A stretch of 64,000 bases of DNA from Curtobacterium herbarum (GTDB taxonomy: Bacteria > Actinomycetota > Actinomycetes > Actinomycetales > Microbacteriaceae). Shown one piece after another: positions 7,144 to 15,815 of this stretch. A program made the position numbers and the translations under genes. Where the stretch lies: NCBI RefSeq assembly GCF_016907335.1, contig NZ_JAFBBT010000001.1, positions 2,170,001-2,234,000 on the forward strand. Reading direction: 5' to 3'. Each line of letters opens with the position of its first letter. The first letter of the stretch is position 1. Below the pieces are notes generated by a model. That model searched no databases and had not been told where the DNA came from. It saw only the letters and a list, made by a program, of their open reading frames with translations.

Positions 7144-9561
7144 TCAGGCCGCCGTCTTCTCGTCGTGCTGCACGGCGGTGCCGCGCTGGGCACCGGCGGC
7201 GCCGGTCCCGATCTGGTGGGTGGTCCCGACGTGGTCGGTCCCGAGGTGCTCGGGGATGGTGGTGCCGCGCTGGCCGAAGTAGAGCACCGAGCGCCAGTCC
7301 TCGGTCGCGGGGACGGCCTCCGGCACGAGTCCGCGTCGGACCGCCTTCGCGGTGGCGCGGTCGTCCTTGCGGGCGGCACGGCGTGCGGCGCGGGCGGACG
7401 GGTCGTAGAACATCCACTTCGTCGCCCAGATGAAGACGTCGACGACGGAGTTCCAGAGCCCGATGTAGGCGGTGATCGCGTACAGGGCGAGCAGGGCGTT
7501 GAACGCGGCGAACACCGCGTTGCCCCAGTTCTGCGCACCGAAGTCCCGCACGAAGGTGAAGACCGAGAAGGCGACCATCGCGTAGGGGGCCAGGACGTAG
7601 AGCGCCGGCGAGGCGGTGCGGTCCTTGACCTTCGGCGTCCGGGCGAACGGGATCTTCTTCGCGGTGAGGGCCTGCTGCACGCTCTTCAGCACGCCGGCCA
7701 CGTTCACCGGCATGAGGACGAGGTTGAACCCGTAGATGCGCAGGATGTCGGTGCGCTTGTACCCGCAGTACCGCAGGTCGCTCGAGAAGAGCCAGAAGTA
7801 CGGCAGCGCCGCGAGCAGCACCATCGGGCTGAGCAGGCGGGAGTCGTACGGGTAGGCCAGCAGGAAGATCAGGCCGAGCGAGCCCCAGGCGATCGACGCC
7901 ATGTAGTTGACGCGGAGCGCCATCTCGACGACGCTGACGCGCTCCCCGCGGGCCCGGCGCTCGCGCACCTGGCGGATGTACTTCGGCAGGATGAGCAGGC
8001 CGCCGTTCGCCCAGCGTCGCCGCTGCACGATCAGGGAGCCGAAGTCCGGCGGGGTGGCGCTGTAGGACAGGCGCTCCGGGTAGTTGACGAGCGTCCAGCC
8101 GTGCATGCCGAGGTCGACGCTCGACTCGGTGTCCTCGATGACGGTGCGGTCCTGCACGTAGCGCTTCACCTCGAAGCCGCCGACGGTCTCGGTCTCCTCG
8201 ATGTCGCGGAGGGCCCGGGTGCGGATGACCGCGTTCGCGCCGACCCAGAAGGTGGCGCCGTACTTCGACATGCCCTGGTGCAGGATGTGCTGGATGTCGG
8301 TCGTGGCACCGGCGAGCCGCTCGATGCGGGTCGCGGCGCCGCGGAACGACGAGTACGGCGTCTGGGTGACGGCGACGCGCTCGTTCTCGGGCTGCTCGAG
8401 GAAGTAGACCAGGCGCAGGCAGTAGTCGCGGAGCAGCACCGAGTCGGCGTCGAGCGTCAGGACGTAGTCGGACGCCGGGACGACCAGGTCGGCGTCGGCC
8501 GGGTCGGTGACGGCGCGGAGGACGGTTCCGGACGCGGTCCCCTCGTGGCGGTAGGCGCCGCCGAGCAGGCCGATGTACGAGTTGAGGTTCATCGCCTTGT
8601 TCGCCTCGTGCGAGAGGTTCGCGTAGCGCTTCCGCTCGAACGTGGTGATCTCGGCGGTGAAGGTCCAGGCCAGGCGACGCTGCAGCTCGACCGCGCGGGC
8701 CGAGGTGACGTCGGTCGTCCGGGCGGTGCCGGCGTCGGCGATCGCGGCGTCGAGGGCCTCGGCCGTCAGGCGGAACTCGTCCGCCAGGCCGACGAGGACC
8801 TGGTCGGTGAAGAACTGGTCGACGTGGTCGGCGACGCCGTGTTCACGGGCGTGGCGCCGGAGCCAGGCGTCTGCCCAGCGGTGGTGCTCGGCCAGGGTGC
8901 GCACGGCCTCCACGGAGGCCTGCGGTGCGTCGTCCGCCTCGAACTCGGCGGCGAACAGGGCCTCCTGGAACCGGCGCGACGGTGCGGCCAGCTGCGTCTG
9001 GATCGAGTCGGCGACGGCGCGGGTGCGGTCGAGCTTCGCGGCGGTCTCCGGGTCGGTCGGGAACGGCGAGTCGTCGACGAGCAGCACGATGCGGAGGTTG
9101 GGGTACTCCTGCAGGGCGGCGGACCACAGCGTGGTGGCGACGACCTCGGGCTCCTCGGCGTAGCTCGGCACGAGGACGGTCAGCGGCGACTCGTGGCCCT
9201 CGGCGAAGTGTCGGTCCAGCTCGGCGCGCGGGACGCGGACGTGGGTGGCGAAGCGCTCGAGTGCCCCCTGGCGTGCGACCAGGTGCATCAGGGCCGAGAA
9301 CGTCAGGAAGGTGACGACGACCGTGTACGAGATGGCCTCGGTGGTGAAGCGGAAGCTCTCGGTGCCGGAGTCCAGGAACTGGCGGATCACGGTGTACACG
9401 ACGTACGCCAGCCAGAAGGCGACGGTCAGGATGATGGCGACGCGTCCGGAGACGAGCTTCCGGTCGGAGGGGCGGGCGTGGATCGTGTCGAGCGGCTGGG
9501 TCCGCCGCTCGGCACCCCACTGGCGGCGGCGCGTCGGGGCGCCGTCCAGGTGTTCGGGCAT
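7144..9561 (-). CDS. membrane GT2 glycosyltransferase, processive polysaccharide synthase type
   Basis: Integral membrane protein of 805 residues with two N-terminal and several C-terminal transmembrane helices around a GT-A domain. Catalytic landmarks are visible: IVLLVDDSPFP, the metal-binding YVLTLDADS, an acidic VIEDTESSVDL and the QRRRWANGG (Q-x-x-R-W) motif of cellulose/hyaluronan/PNAG synthases. About 190 mostly helical residues lie between the first aspartates and the DAD motif, far more than in standard members. The ATG at 9561 has AAGGA upstream. It is first in an operon with the GH18 protein, which suggests coupled synthesis and trimming of an extracellular glycan. The sugar donor is unknown. 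Confidence 0.88.
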   Translation of the reverse strand: MPEHLDGAPTRRRQWGAERRTQPLDTIHARPSDRKLVSGRVAIILTVAFWLAYVVYTVIRQFLDSGTESFRFTTEAISYTVVVTFLTFSALMHLVARQGALERFATHVRVPRAELDRHFAEGHESPLTVLVPSYAEEPEVVATTLWSAALQEYPNLRIVLLVDDSPFPTDPETAAKLDRTRAVADSIQTQLAAPSRRFQEALFAAEFEADDAPQASVEAVRTLAEHHRWADAWLRRHAREHGVADHVDQFFTDQVLVGLADEFRLTAEALDAAIADAGTARTTDVTSARAVELQRRLAWTFTAEITTFERKRYANLSHEANKAMNLNSYIGLLGGAYRHEGTASGTVLRAVTDPADADLVVPASDYVLTLDADSVLLRDYCLRLVYFLEQPENERVAVTQTPYSSFRGAATRIERLAGATTDIQHILHQGMSKYGATFWVGANAVIRTRALRDIEETETVGGFEVKRYVQDRTVIEDTESSVDLGMHGWTLVNYPERLSYSATPPDFGSLIVQRRRWANGGLLILPKYIRQVRERRARGERVSVVEMALRVNYMASIAWGSLGLIFLLAYPYDSRLLSPMVLLAALPYFWLFSSDLRYCGYKRTDILRIYGFNLVLMPVNVAGVLKSVQQALTAKKIPFARTPKVKDRTASPALYVLAPYAMVAFSVFTFVRDFGAQNWGNAVFAAFNALLALYAITAYIGLWNSVVDVFIWATKWMFYDPSARAARRAARKDDRATAKAVRRGLVPEAVPATEDWRSVLYFGQRGTTIPEHLGTDHVGTTHQIGTGAAGAQRGTAVQHDEKTAA

Positions 9562-9825
9562 GCTGTCCTTCGTTCGTACCGGACCAGCAGCCGTCGGGTG
9601 TGGGCGCTGTCGGGAGTCCGGTGGTCGTCGATGACGGTACGGCGACGGATGTCGTCGTGCGGACCCTCGGACGGGGGGTTTCGGGTGCCTTCTGCGGGTT
9701 CCCGCAAGCCTGCGCGCAGACCCGCATCGGCCCCGCTCCACGGCGAGTCCGACCGCCGGCTGGACACGGCCTGGAGGCACGGTGCACGTCCGTCGACCGG
9801 CTGCGGCCAGGCGGCAGGTTGGTCC

Positions 9826-10851
9826 TCAGCGCCCGCGCGCGAGCAACCAGAGCAGGTAGGGCGCGCCGACGAGGCCGGTGACCACACCGACCGGCAGGGT
9901 CACGCCCGGGAGTGCGAACTGCGCCACCAGGTCGGACCCGAGGGTGACGACGGCGCCGACCGCCGCGGCGGGACCGAGGGCGATCCGGCCGCCGCCGACG
10001 AGCCGCCGCGCGATGGGTGCCGCCATCAGCGCGACGAACGAGACGGGGCCGGCGGTGGCGACGGCACCGGCGGTGAGGAGCACCGCGGTGAGCAGGAGCA
10101 GCACCTTCGCCCGGTCGGGCCGGAGCCCGAGGGAGGCCGCCACGTCGTCGCCGAGGGTCAGCACGGCGAGCCGCGGCGACTGCACGAGGGCGAGCGCCAT
10201 CAGCACGAGGAACCCCACCAGCAGCGCACCGACGACCGTGCGGTCGACGGCGTTCAGGCTGCCGGAGAGCCAGAGGAGCGCGGTGCCGGCCTGCTGCAGG
10301 CTGCCGCTGGTGAGCAGCCACCCGGTGACGCTGAGGGCCATCGCGCCGACGCCGACGCCGACCAGGACGACCCGGTTGCCGGTGATCCCCCGCCGCCAGG
10401 CCAGTGCGGCGATGAGCACGGCGACGGCCACTGCACCGACGAGCACCACCCCGAAGAGCAGCACGCCGGAGGCGCCGAACAGGACGATGGCGACGAGGCC
10501 CGAGGCACTGGCCCCCGCCGTGATGCCGATGATGTCCGGGCTGGCGATCGGGTTCCGGACGACGCTCTGCACGATCGCCCCTGCCGCGCCGAGGCTCGCC
10601 CCGACGAGGACGGCGGCCAGGACCCGCGGGCCACGGAGCTGCCCGAGCACGAAGTCCGAGATCGTGTCCCCGTGCCCGACGAGCGCGCCGAGGACCTGCA
10701 GCGGCGAGAGCGGGATGTCGCCGACGCCGAGGCCGACCAGGACGAGGACGAGCAGGGCGACCAGGACGCCGAGGAGGACCAGCACCTCGCGGCGCCGGGT
10801 CCCCCGTCGACGCGGTGTGCTCCGGCCGGTCCGGGTCGTGGTCGCCGTCAC
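9826..10851 (-). CDS. FecCD-family iron-siderophore ABC permease (second subunit)
   Basis: Multi-spanning inner-membrane permease of 341 residues with about ten hydrophobic helices. It has the FecCD signatures LRGPRVLAAVLVGASLGAAG, NPIASPDIIGITAGA and GPVSFVALMAAPIARRL. It forms a heterodimer with the product of the upstream gene to pass ferric siderophores across the membrane. The GTG start overlaps the upstream stop by four bases (GTGA), so the subunits are translationally coupled. No ATPase or substrate-binding protein gene follows; 264 bp of gene-free sequence separate it from the GT2 gene. Confidence 0.93.
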   Translation of the reverse strand: MTATTTRTGRSTPRRRGTRRREVLVLLGVLVALLVLVLVGLGVGDIPLSPLQVLGALVGHGDTISDFVLGQLRGPRVLAAVLVGASLGAAGAIVQSVVRNPIASPDIIGITAGASASGLVAIVLFGASGVLLFGVVLVGAVAVAVLIAALAWRRGITGNRVVLVGVGVGAMALSVTGWLLTSGSLQQAGTALLWLSGSLNAVDRTVVGALLVGFLVLMALALVQSPRLAVLTLGDDVAASLGLRPDRAKVLLLLTAVLLTAGAVATAGPVSFVALMAAPIARRLVGGGRIALGPAAAVGAVVTLGSDLVAQFALPGVTLPVGVVTGLVGAPYLLWLLARGR

Positions 10852-11882
10852 AGTCCGCGCACCGCCCGTGACCGGACGAGCGCGATGAAGACCGGTGCGC
10901 CGATGAGCGCGGTGACGATGCCGACCTGCAGCTCCCCCGGGTACACGACGACCCGGCCGATGACGTCGGCGACGAGCAGGAGCGCGGGCGCGACCACGGC
11001 GGACAGGAGGATCGTCCAGCGGTGGTCGGGTCCGGACAGTCGGCGGACGGCGTGCGGCACGGCGAGCCCGACGAAGGCGATCGGTCCGGCGGCGGCCACC
11101 GCGGACCCGGCCAGGAGCACGGTGACGACGGCACCGACGGCGCGGACGAGCACCACGCGCTGCCCGAGCGACGCCGCCAGTTCGTCGCCGAGCGCCAGGG
11201 TGTTCAGCGACCGGCCGAGTCCGACGGCGATGACGAGCCCGACGATGACCGGGGCCACGACGACGCCGGCGGTGCCGAGGTCCTTGCCGGCGAGGGCCCC
11301 GACCTGCCAGAAGCGCAGCTGGTCGAGCAGGCTGGCGTTCGTGACGAGCACTGCGGTCGTGACGGACGAGAGCGCGGCGGCGGTGACGGCTCCGGACAGG
11401 GCGAGGCCGACCGGGGTCAGCCCGCCGCGGGCGACGGCGGCGATGCCGTAGACGAGCAGCGCGGCGAGCGCGGCGCCGGCGAACGCGAAGGGCAGGTAGG
11501 TGGCGGTGCCGCTGATGCCGAACACGGCGATGCCGACGACGACCGCGAGGGCCGCGCCGGCGTTCACGCCGAGGATGCTCGGATCGGCCAGCGGGTTGCG
11601 CGTGATCCCCTGCATGACGGCGCCGGCGACACCGAGGGCGGCGCCGGCGAGCAGCCCGACGACGGTCCGGGGCACGCGGTTGCCGAGCACGATGAGCCCG
11701 ATCTCGTCGTTGCGTCCCGGGTGCAGGAGGGTGTCGACGACGACTCCGAGCGGGATCGGACGCGACCCGACGGCGATGCTCAGCGCGCAGGCGACGGCGA
11801 GCACGACGACCGCGAGGACGGTGGCGAGCACCAGCCGGGACACGGGAGCGGGCGCGGGAGGCGCGACGGATCGGGATCGCAT
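10848..11882 (-). CDS. FecCD-family iron-siderophore ABC permease (first subunit)
   Basis: Membrane permease of 344 residues, partner of the following gene. Conserved segments are GNRVPRTVVGLLAGAALGVAG, NPLADPSILGVNAGAA and GPIAFVGLAVPHAVRRL. The ATG at 11882 lies only a few bases from a DtxR/IdeR-like box, so iron-dependent repression is likely. The pair lacks its own ATPase and binding protein, which must be encoded elsewhere if the transporter works. The substrate is inferred to be a ferric siderophore from family membership only. Confidence 0.93.
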   Translation of the reverse strand: MRSRSVAPPAPAPVSRLVLATVLAVVVLAVACALSIAVGSRPIPLGVVVDTLLHPGRNDEIGLIVLGNRVPRTVVGLLAGAALGVAGAVMQGITRNPLADPSILGVNAGAALAVVVGIAVFGISGTATYLPFAFAGAALAALLVYGIAAVARGGLTPVGLALSGAVTAAALSSVTTAVLVTNASLLDQLRFWQVGALAGKDLGTAGVVVAPVIVGLVIAVGLGRSLNTLALGDELAASLGQRVVLVRAVGAVVTVLLAGSAVAAAGPIAFVGLAVPHAVRRLSGPDHRWTILLSAVVAPALLLVADVIGRVVVYPGELQVGIVTALIGAPVFIALVRSRAVRGL

Positions 11883-11888
11883 GGGAAG

Positions 11889-11902
11889 TGAGGCGAGCCT
11901 AA
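11889..11902 (-). promoter_or_regulatory. DtxR/IdeR-like iron box
   Basis: On the minus strand this reads TTAGGCTCGCCTCA, a near-palindrome close to the TTAGGTTAGSCTAACCTAA iron-box consensus. It ends six bases before the ATG of the first permease gene, so a bound repressor would block initiation directly. Confidence 0.65.
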
Positions 11903-12070
11903 TGGATGCCCCCGGCCGCGGCGCCGAGGGGCAGCGGCACGACTGTCGGGAACCGTCGAGCAGCTGCTCGGCGTGACCATGGTGCGTTCATAGGGTCGTC
12001 ATGGGAACGGGGCCTGTACTGACATCCATCGACGGCCGACCGGGCCGCCGGGAACGACCGGAGAGCACCG

Positions 12071-13645
12071 ATGAACGAGACCCCGAACCCCACCCCGGAC
12101 GACGAGCGTCGCGAGCCGGAGCACCGCCAGCAGCAGGAGCAGGTCCCCGCCTGGGAGCCGCCGCACGCGGACCGGGCGTCCCTGCGTCCCGCGTACGCCT
12201 TCGACGGTTCCGGTCCGTACCTGTACGGACCCGACGGCTCCGGTCCCTACGCCTACTCCCCCGACGGGCGCGGCCCGTACCGCGTCGGCAGCCCGGCGCT
12301 GGGTGGGACACCGCAGGGCGGCCCCGCCAGCGGCCAGTACGGCGGCGGGCGCGGCGACCAGTACGGCGCAGCGAACCCGTCGGCGCCGCACGGCTGGACC
12401 GGGGCCTTCGGCACGGCGCCCGGGACGAACCGGCGCTCCCGGAAGCTCGCGCTGGCGATCGGCTCGGGCATCGCGGCGCTGGCGATCGTCGGTGCTGCCG
12501 GTGGCACCGCGCTCGGACTGTCCTCGGTGCACACCACGACGACCTCGTCCCAGGGCTCCTCGTCCCAGGGCACGACCCCGGGCTCCGGCTCCGGCTCGAC
12601 GGGTGACGGCAGCGGCACGAACGGCTTCACCGTCCCCGGCCAGGGCACGGACGGCTCGGGCACTGGCGGCTCGGGCACCGGTGGCACCGGCGGCAGCGGT
12701 TCCGGCAGCACGTCCGAGTCCGCGGCCACCGCGGCGACCGCGGCGCAGAAGAAGGGCGTCGTCACGATCGACACCGTGATCGGCTACGACCAGTCGCAGC
12801 AGGCCGCCGGCACCGGCATGGTGCTGACCTCCGACGGCACCGTCCTGACGAACAACCACGTCATCCAGGGCGCGACGTCGATCAGGGTCACCGACGAGAC
12901 GACCGGCAAGCAGTACACGGCCGACGTCGTGGGCGCCGACGCGACGAACGACGTGGCGGTCCTCAAGCTGCGGGACGCCTCCGGCCTGTCCACCGTGACG
13001 CTCGGCGACGACGGGGGCGCGTCGACCGGTGACGCGATCACCGACGTCGGCAACGCCGAGGGCACCGGTGACCTGGTCGCCGCGACGGGCACCGTGACGG
13101 CGACCGACCAGGACATCCAGGTGCAGAGCGAGTCCGGCACCGGCACCGAGTCCCTGACCGGGCTGCTGCAGCTGGCGGCGCAGGTCGTCTCCGGCGACTC
13201 CGGCGGTCCGGTCCTGGACAGCGAGGGCGAGGTCGTCGGCATGGCGACCGCCGCGTCCTCGGGGACGGCCGACGTCACCGGCTTCGCGATCCCGATCAGC
13301 ACGGCGAAGTCGATCGCGGACAAGATCCTGGCGGGTGACTCCTCGGGCACGATCACGATCGGCCTGCCGGCGTTCCTCGGGGTGCAGATCAGCAGCACCG
13401 CGACCGGGACGACCAGCGGGGTGCCGATCGCCGGCACCGTCGAGGGCTCCGGGGCCGCGAGCGCCGGACTGGCCGCGGGCGACACGATCACGAGCGTCGA
13501 CGGCACCGCGGTCACGAGCTCGGAGCAGTTGACGAAGCTCATCAGTGGCCACGGGGTCGGGGACGAGGTCGCCGTCGGGTACACGACGAGCGACGGCACT
13601 GCGAAGACGGTCACGGTCACCCTGACGGCCGGTCCCGCAGCCTGA
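12071..13645 (+). CDS. HtrA/DegP-like trypsin-fold serine protease with PDZ domain
   Basis: Surface protease of 524 residues for extracytoplasmic protein quality control. The cytoplasmic N-terminus (about 120 residues) is proline/glycine/tyrosine-rich with GSGPY-type repeats. One membrane segment follows (LALAIGSGIAALAIVGAAGG, about 127-146), then a Ser/Gly/Thr-rich linker. The catalytic triad is visible at about His263 (LTNNHVI), Asp294 (TNDVAVLKL) and Ser377 (SGDSGGPV). A single C-terminal PDZ domain (about 430-515) contains ASAGLAAGDTITSVDGT. The ATG has GGAGA upstream. It transcribes away from the iron permeases, and a strong terminator follows. Confidence 0.93.
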   Translation: MNETPNPTPDDERREPEHRQQQEQVPAWEPPHADRASLRPAYAFDGSGPYLYGPDGSGPYAYSPDGRGPYRVGSPALGGTPQGGPASGQYGGGRGDQYGAANPSAPHGWTGAFGTAPGTNRRSRKLALAIGSGIAALAIVGAAGGTALGLSSVHTTTTSSQGSSSQGTTPGSGSGSTGDGSGTNGFTVPGQGTDGSGTGGSGTGGTGGSGSGSTSESAATAATAAQKKGVVTIDTVIGYDQSQQAAGTGMVLTSDGTVLTNNHVIQGATSIRVTDETTGKQYTADVVGADATNDVAVLKLRDASGLSTVTLGDDGGASTGDAITDVGNAEGTGDLVAATGTVTATDQDIQVQSESGTGTESLTGLLQLAAQVVSGDSGGPVLDSEGEVVGMATAASSGTADVTGFAIPISTAKSIADKILAGDSSGTITIGLPAFLGVQISSTATGTTSGVPIAGTVEGSGAASAGLAAGDTITSVDGTAVTSSEQLTKLISGHGVGDEVAVGYTTSDGTAKTVTVTLTAGPAA

Positions 13646-13674
13646 CCGCACCGGCACCCGACGGATCCGACCGC

Positions 13675-13706
13675 ACGACGCCCGCGCCGCCCAGCGCGGG
13701 CGTCGT
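13675..13706 (+). terminator. terminator of the serine protease gene
   Basis: Perfect 13-bp stem ACGACGCCCGCGC / GCGCGGGCGTCGT with a 6-base loop, 30 bp after the stop; no long U-tract. Confidence 0.75.
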
Positions 13707-13767
13707 GCTGTCCGGACGGCGGGCTGTCCGGACGGCGTGCTGTCCGGACGGCGTGCTGTCCGGACGT
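13707..13767. repeat. four 16-bp tandem repeats
   Basis: Unit GCTGTCCGGACGGCGT repeated from 13707, 13723, 13739 and 13755, the last partial. Each contains the palindrome GTCCGGAC. It lies between the protease terminator and the end of the convergent gene at 13778. Confidence 0.9.
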
Positions 13768-13777
13768 GGGGCTCAGC

Positions 13778-14950
13778 TCAGCCGAGCAGCGCGCGGACGA
13801 GCGTCCGGTAGACGTTCGCCGACGCCTCGGCCGTGAACGCCGTCGCGCCGCCCTCGGTCCGGCCGACCCGGGCGAAGCCGATCCCCTCGGCCGACACCAC
13901 GACGAGCGGGCGGGTCCGCCCCGGACGCACGAGCGCCGACACCGTCCACGGGGCCGCCCAGAACGCCGCCAGCGTCGGATCGACCGACGCGACCGCGCCC
14001 GGCAGGTCGGGCGTCGACCCGCCACCGGCCAGGCGTCGGTCGAGCAGGTCGCCGGGCAGGACCGGCGTGCGGAACGGCCAGGTCCACGTCGGGCGGATGC
14101 CGACCCTCCCGGCCAGCAGCCCGACCACCCGTTCCGGCGGGACGGACGCGACCACGGACCGGCCGTCGGCACCGGTGTCGACGACGGTGCCGGACCAGGC
14201 CTGGAGGCGCGTCACCCGCCCGGCGTCGTCGTGCTGGTCGAGCGTGGTCGGCTGCACCCCCTCGGCCCAGGGGGCCAGGACGGTCGCGGTGTCCGGCGGG
14301 ACCGTGCCGAAGCGGCCGACCAGGTCGGCGGCGACGAGTTCCCGGCCACCGTCGGTGCGGAGGAGCGCGGGGTTCCAGCGCCGGCCGGCGAGGTTCTGCA
14401 GGGTCGAGACGGCCTCGGCACCGAGCGACGGGCCGGTGAGGGTGGACCCGCTCAGCAGGACGGGCAGTGTCTCGAGGGTGCGGGGCTCACGGGCGGTGAC
14501 CTGGTCGAGGACCCGCACCGAGTCGAGCACGGCGAAGACGACGTCGTCCGTCGCCGTCATCCGGGCCAGGGGTCGCTCGATCGTCAGGTCGACCCGGTGG
14601 CGGCCCGTGACGAGCAGCAGGTGCGCGCCGGCGACGTCACCCTCCTCGTCGGGGCGGACGTACTCGACCAGCCGCGCGGGAGCACCGGCGGTGGTCCAGA
14701 CGTCGCAGCCGACCAGGAGCAGTCCGTCGACCGAGCCCGGCAGCCGCTCGAGCAGGGAGGCGTTCTCGTCCCCGATCGCCCGGTCACTCGGACGCGAGCG
14801 GACGGTGAGGACCACGTCGTCGCCGCGGACCCGGAGGTCGACGCCGGCGGACTCGTCGGTGCGCCACCCGGTCGGTCGGACGAAGCGGACGCGGGCGGTG
14901 CGGTCCTCGGTCTGCCCGGCTGCGGCGGCGGGAGGGTCGGGGACGAGCAT
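13778..14950 (-). CDS. hypothetical protein with LpqN-like N-terminal half
   Basis: Protein of 390 residues without signal peptide or membrane segment. The first about 160 residues (RVRFVRPTGWRTDESAG, then LLLVTGRHRVDLTIERPL, ending VFAVLDSVRVL) resemble the LpqN/DUF1795-like fold. The remainder (STLQNLAGRRWNPALLRTDG, then WTVSALVRPGRTRPLVVVS) is not recognised. It has the look of an actinobacterial secretion-accessory or structural protein, but no function can be assigned. The ATG at 14950 has no ribosome site; TAGCCT ends six bases upstream, fitting a leaderless start. It converges on the protease gene. Confidence 0.75.
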   Translation of the reverse strand: MLVPDPPAAAAGQTEDRTARVRFVRPTGWRTDESAGVDLRVRGDDVVLTVRSRPSDRAIGDENASLLERLPGSVDGLLLVGCDVWTTAGAPARLVEYVRPDEEGDVAGAHLLLVTGRHRVDLTIERPLARMTATDDVVFAVLDSVRVLDQVTAREPRTLETLPVLLSGSTLTGPSLGAEAVSTLQNLAGRRWNPALLRTDGGRELVAADLVGRFGTVPPDTATVLAPWAEGVQPTTLDQHDDAGRVTRLQAWSGTVVDTGADGRSVVASVPPERVVGLLAGRVGIRPTWTWPFRTPVLPGDLLDRRLAGGGSTPDLPGAVASVDPTLAAFWAAPWTVSALVRPGRTRPLVVVSAEGIGFARVGRTEGGATAFTAEASANVYRTLVRALLG

Positions 14951-14956
14951 GCTGCG

Positions 14957-14962
14957 AGGCTA
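14957..14962 (-). promoter_or_regulatory. -10 hexamer TAGCCT, leaderless promoter
   Basis: The hexamer ends exactly six bases before the ATG at 14950, so transcription would begin at the start codon. Confidence 0.6.
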
Positions 14963-15027
14963 CGGGCGTGCCGACGGCCCCGGGTCAGCGGCTCGCCGGG
15001 GCGGGGCGGATCGCCGGGCGGAGCGGA

Positions 15028-15372
15028 TCAGGGGGCGGTGCTCCGCGGTCGGGGCGGCGGGGGCGGCGGGGGCGGCGGGACGGGCTTCGCGGCGACGACG
15101 TCGGCACGGCGGACGGTGACGGGTCCACGGCGGGTGGTGACGGTCACCGACTCGGGCGTGCGGGCGGTGAGGTCGCCGAGGGCGTCCCGCGCGCCGGCGC
15201 CGTCGTGCGCCCGGACCACCACCCGGTCACCGAGCGCCGCCGCGTCGAGCACGGCGAGGGCCTGCGCGCGGGCGATCTCGGCCTGCGACGGGGCAGCAGC
15301 CGGTGCGTCGTCCGGGGCGGGTTCGCGGTCAGGGGCCGCGTCCGGGTCCGGGTCGCGAGCGGGGTCGGGCAT
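15028..15372 (-). CDS. small protein with SH3-like acetyltransferase-associated motif
   Basis: Protein of 114 residues. The acidic N-terminus (DPARDPDPDAAPDREPAPDD) is followed by a helix and a beta-rich core DRVVVRAHDGAGARDALGDL, then SVTVTTRRGPVTVRRADVV and AAKPVPPPP. That core resembles the SH3-like N-terminal domain of some actinobacterial GNAT acetyltransferases (Rv0428c type), here standing alone without the catalytic domain. The C-terminus is a polyproline run encoded by a GGCGGG-type microsatellite at about 15053-15079. The ATG is supported by TACGCT six bases upstream. The gene is probably real; function unknown. Confidence 0.68.
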   Translation of the reverse strand: MPDPARDPDPDAAPDREPAPDDAPAAAPSQAEIARAQALAVLDAAALGDRVVVRAHDGAGARDALGDLTARTPESVTVTTRRGPVTVRRADVVAAKPVPPPPPPPPPRPRSTAP

Positions 15373-15378
15373 GCCTCG

Positions 15379-15384
15379 AGCGTA
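15379..15384 (-). promoter_or_regulatory. -10 hexamer TACGCT, leaderless promoter
   Basis: Ends six bases before the ATG at 15372. Confidence 0.6.
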
Positions 15385-15413
15385 CGGCCCGGGGTCCGCC
15401 CGACCGCCGCGGC

Positions 15414-15419
15414 TAGGGT
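15414..15419 (+). promoter_or_regulatory. -10 hexamer TAGGGT, leaderless promoter
   Basis: Ends six bases before the ATG at 15426; no ribosome site is present. Confidence 0.6.
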
Positions 15420-15425
15420 GGCGGG

Positions 15426-15788
15426 ATGGACAAGGCCCGGGTGGACAGCTGGATCTGGGCGGTCCGGATCACCAAGACCCGGTCCGCGGCGACGACGGCG
15501 TGCAAGGCCGGGCACGTGAAGGTGAACGGCGAGCGGGCGAAGCCGTCGCAGCCGGTCGGCCCCGGTGACGAGGTGCGGGTCCGTCAGGCCGGGTTCGACC
15601 GGATCGTCGTCGTGAAGAGCATCATCCTCAAGCGGGTGAGTGCGGCCGAGGCGGCGAAGCACCTCGAGGACAACACCCCGCCCCGACTCCCCCGCGAGGA
15701 GGCCGGCTTCGTCCCGATCCGCGAACGCGGCGCGGGGCGTCCGAGCAAGCGGGAGCGCCGCGACCTCGAGAAGCTCCGCGGGTACTGA
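15426..15788 (+). CDS. S4-domain RNA-binding protein (Hsp15-like)
   Basis: Cytosolic RNA-binding protein of 120 residues. The S4 domain is clear: ARVDSWIWAVRITKTRSAA, then ACKAGHVKVNGERAKPSQ and GDEVRV. A basic C-terminal tail follows (GAGRPSKRERRDLEKLRGY). Hsp15-type proteins bind stalled 50S subunits carrying peptidyl-tRNA; that role is inferred from the fold. It diverges from the small SH3-like gene and converges on the J-domain gene. Length and start match the family. Confidence 0.93.
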   Translation: MDKARVDSWIWAVRITKTRSAATTACKAGHVKVNGERAKPSQPVGPGDEVRVRQAGFDRIVVVKSIILKRVSAAEAAKHLEDNTPPRLPREEAGFVPIRERGAGRPSKRERRDLEKLRGY

Positions 15789-15815
15789 CCGGGCTCCCGG
15801 CAGAGCTCCGACCGG

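Noticed and set aside
7129..11451. A 1440-residue open frame on the plus strand opposite the GT2 and permease genes
   Set aside because: It is rich in Gly, Arg, Asp and Val with no domains and lies antisense to clearly recognised genes. This is a GC-bias artefact.
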